From CAISCU01 sp051861545 (GTDB lineage: Bacteria; Bacteroidota; Bacteroidia; UKL13-3): a DNA stretch of 64,000 bases. This document shows, one piece after another, positions 62,376-64,000 of this stretch. Made by a program: the position numbers and the translations under genes. The notes under the pieces were generated by a model. The model worked only from the letters and a program-made list of their open reading frames with translations. It was not told where the DNA came from and searched no databases. Location of the stretch: the NCBI GenBank assembly GCA_051861545.1, contig JBIMKP010000001.1, forward strand, positions 248,001 to 312,000, given 5' to 3'. The stretch's first letter is position 1. The number at the start of each line of letters is the position of its first letter.

Positions 62376-64000
62376 CTACTCAAGTAAAAACTTCCTGCTT
62401 TCAATAGCTTCGGCGTTTTTTATCATCATTAAATAAACACCTTTTGGCAATCCATCAACATTCATTTTAAAAGAATTTGTTTTTGCTTTTTCTTGTTTGA
62501 TGCAAGCTCCATTCATTGAATAAATCTTCAATTCAGTTTCAATAGCGGCAGGATTATTAAATATCACTTCAATAAAATCTTTGGCAGGATTAGGAAAAAT
62601 TTCTAAGCCCAAATCTGATTTTGAGAGTAATGAATTTCCAGTAGGAATAGCAACTCTGAAAACAGAATCAAGAACCATCACACTATCTATCCAATTATAA
62701 GCTTGAATAGCATAAAAGCCATAAGCAGCAGAACTGTCAACCGTAACAGTAAATGAAACCATGCTATCATTGATTACTTTAATTCCGCTTGTTTTGATAT
62801 TATTACTTACTTGTTTATTCTGAATATACTTAATAGTAACAGTATTAGATTTTGTAGAAAAATGGGTTCCACTACAAATCAAAGTATCGATATAACTTGA
62901 TTTTCTATTTCTTTCTTTAACTGATATAGAAACAATTTTTGGAGTTATTTCAAAAGGTAAAACAGTAAATGAATTAGGTAATTCAATCAATCCTGCCAAA
63001 GGATCAACAATTCTTACATCATAAGCGCCTAATGAATCTAATTGCAAAAGAGTGATATTAACCCTTACTGTTGAATCATTTACAAGGGTGATAGAGTTAA
63101 CTGGTAATTTAAAATTTCCTTTTCTGATTAAAAGTGAAAAACCTGGCAAACGTTTAAGGCTAGTACCTGAACTATTAATTTGTAAGTCGATTGTTTTTCC
63201 TTTTGAAGCACTAATTGGAGTTATATTTTTTATAAAAGGATAAGTAAATTTTTTCACAAAACGATCGAAACGTTTTACAACAGTTCCATTAGGATCTAAT
63301 AAAGCACGTGCCATATAACCCTTGCCTCCCTTTGCCAGCCATTGGTATTCGATGGTTCTTTGAGAAGAATCTAAGCCAAGAAAACTATTAATACTTCTCC
63401 AGCCAGATGTTGGCATTCTACCATACAAATTAGTTGCAGCTAGACTGCTTATTTTTACCAAAATAACTTCACATGAAGTATCAGGTAAAATCAATAATCC
63501 GGATGCTATACAAGTAATCGTATCAAACACATTGATTTGTGCTCTTAATGAATCATAACCAATGGTTCCAAGTATAGGTGCGTTAAAATCGAATGGTGTA
63601 CCATATTTACCATACTTCAAACTATCTCTAAAACTATTGCCATAAGTAATGGGAAACTTCAAAAAACTAATATCCAAACCTGTCATGTTATTATTAGGCC
63701 TGTCGAGAATCATTTTTACACCAACACTATCTGCATACTCATAGTGAGCACTATTTTTAGTCTTTACAAGTAAATTTGTATAAACAGGCGCATTTGCAGG
63801 CACCGCACTAAATGTAACGGAATCATACACATAAGAATGAGGAACTGATGAAAAATCCCAGGTTTTATTCAGCCCGGTTTTTAAAGCAATTGTGCTGATA
63901 TAAGCTGCAACTGGAGTATCAGATTCATACCTCATAAAATCACCAGGAAAAGCATAATCTTCTTTGGTAATAGTGATTTGAGCATTTAATCTAACAAAAG
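62376..64000 (-). CDS. T9SS surface protein with IPT/TIG-like repeats, cut at the window end
   Basis: At least 540 residues; the frame stays open to the window edge, and the start lies beyond it. The visible N-terminal part reads FVRLNAQITITKEDYAFPGD, so LNAQ is probably the end of a signal peptide and little is missing. An internal ATG at 63935 would remove it. About residues 240-340 and 345-440 resemble IPT/TIG Ig-like modules (KNITPISASKGKTIDLQINS, VTIKYIQ). The C-terminal LEIFPNPAKDFIEVIFNNPA...LPKGVYLMMIKN is a T9SS type A sorting domain. The role is unknown. Confidence 0.8.
   Translation of the reverse strand, partial: FVRLNAQITITKEDYAFPGDFMRYESDTPVAAYISTIALKTGLNKTWDFSSVPHSYVYDSVTFSAVPANAPVYTNLLVKTKNSAHYEYADSVGVKMILDRPNNNMTGLDISFLKFPITYGNSFRDSLKYGKYGTPFDFNAPILGTIGYDSLRAQINVFDTITCIASGLLILPDTSCEVILVKISSLAATNLYGRMPTSGWRSINSFLGLDSSQRTIEYQWLAKGGKGYMARALLDPNGTVVKRFDRFVKKFTYPFIKNITPISASKGKTIDLQINSSGTSLKRLPGFSLLIRKGNFKLPVNSITLVNDSTVRVNITLLQLDSLGAYDVRIVDPLAGLIELPNSFTVLPFEITPKIVSISVKERNRKSSYIDTLICSGTHFSTKSNTVTIKYIQNKQVSNNIKTSGIKVINDSMVSFTVTVDSSAAYGFYAIQAYNWIDSVMVLDSVFRVAIPTGNSLLSKSDLGLEIFPNPAKDFIEVIFNNPAAIETELKIYSMNGACIKQEKAKTNSFKMNVDGLPKGVYLMMIKNAEAIESRKFLLE

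Overview
The window is low-GC DNA from a member of the Bacteroidota, probably a free-living environmental lineage. Several signs agree on this. There are at least five secreted proteins with type IX secretion (T9SS) tails, several TonB-dependent receptors, DUF4249 lipoproteins and a FecI/FecR pair. Phylum marker proteins are present (IPExxxVDY, DUF2480, DUF3127). Promoters resemble TTG-N19-TAnnTTTG, Shine-Dalgarno sequences are scarce, and seven genes appear to start at TTG. I cannot name a genus. I see no tRNA, rRNA or CRISPR array.

Layout. 1-2.7 kb: the tail of an unknown gene, a beta-helix lipoprotein, and a two-gene GNAT-fold/small-protein module followed by the remains of a RhuM-like gene. 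2.8-8.1 kb: a vitamin B12 uptake operon with a consensus promoter, a cobalamin riboswitch, a BtuB-like receptor, two T9SS surface proteins and a BtuG-like propeller lipoprotein. 8.1-13.2 kb: a FecA-like receptor, a DUF4249 lipoprotein, FecR and an ECF sigma factor, forming a surface-signalling unit. 13.2-18.3 kb: a small membrane protein between two REP-like palindromes, a T9SS protein, and a second receptor/DUF4249 pair. 18.3-27.9 kb: minus-strand genes for a large propeller/PKD T9SS protein, SRPBCC, NTF2-like and DUF6671 proteins, a GH30 glycosidase and a prolyl oligopeptidase. 27.96-29.55 kb: an AAA ATPase/PD-(D/E)XK gene bracketed by long matching palindromes. This is the strongest candidate for an undescribed element.

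29.6-46.4 kb is mainly housekeeping: superoxide dismutase, tadA, aspS, exopolyphosphatase, a BamA-like protein, asnS, truA, PPK2, rnc-fabF-acpP and pyk. 46.4-50.6 kb: a divergent pair of a membrane protein of unknown function and an unusual Hsp70. 50.6-53.2 kb: a TrpF-like protein lacking the catalytic cysteine, a polytopic membrane protein and a small membrane protein. 53.2-58.7 kb: a lipoprotein/LruC-protein pair lying between a truncated and a complete copy of a class V aminotransferase, which indicates a duplication. 58.9-64 kb: anmK, an amino-acid dehydrogenase, an MscS channel, and a T9SS protein cut by the window end.

How the genes work together. The receptors, lipoproteins and T9SS proteins serve capture and import of scarce nutrients (B12 and at least two unidentified ligands) and surface degradation of polymers. 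FecI/FecR would link one receptor to transcription. Exopolyphosphatase and PPK2 are two polyphosphate enzymes about 4 kb apart. The acpP-fabF-rnc and IPExxxVDY-pyk groups are divergent core operons that share one short intergenic region.
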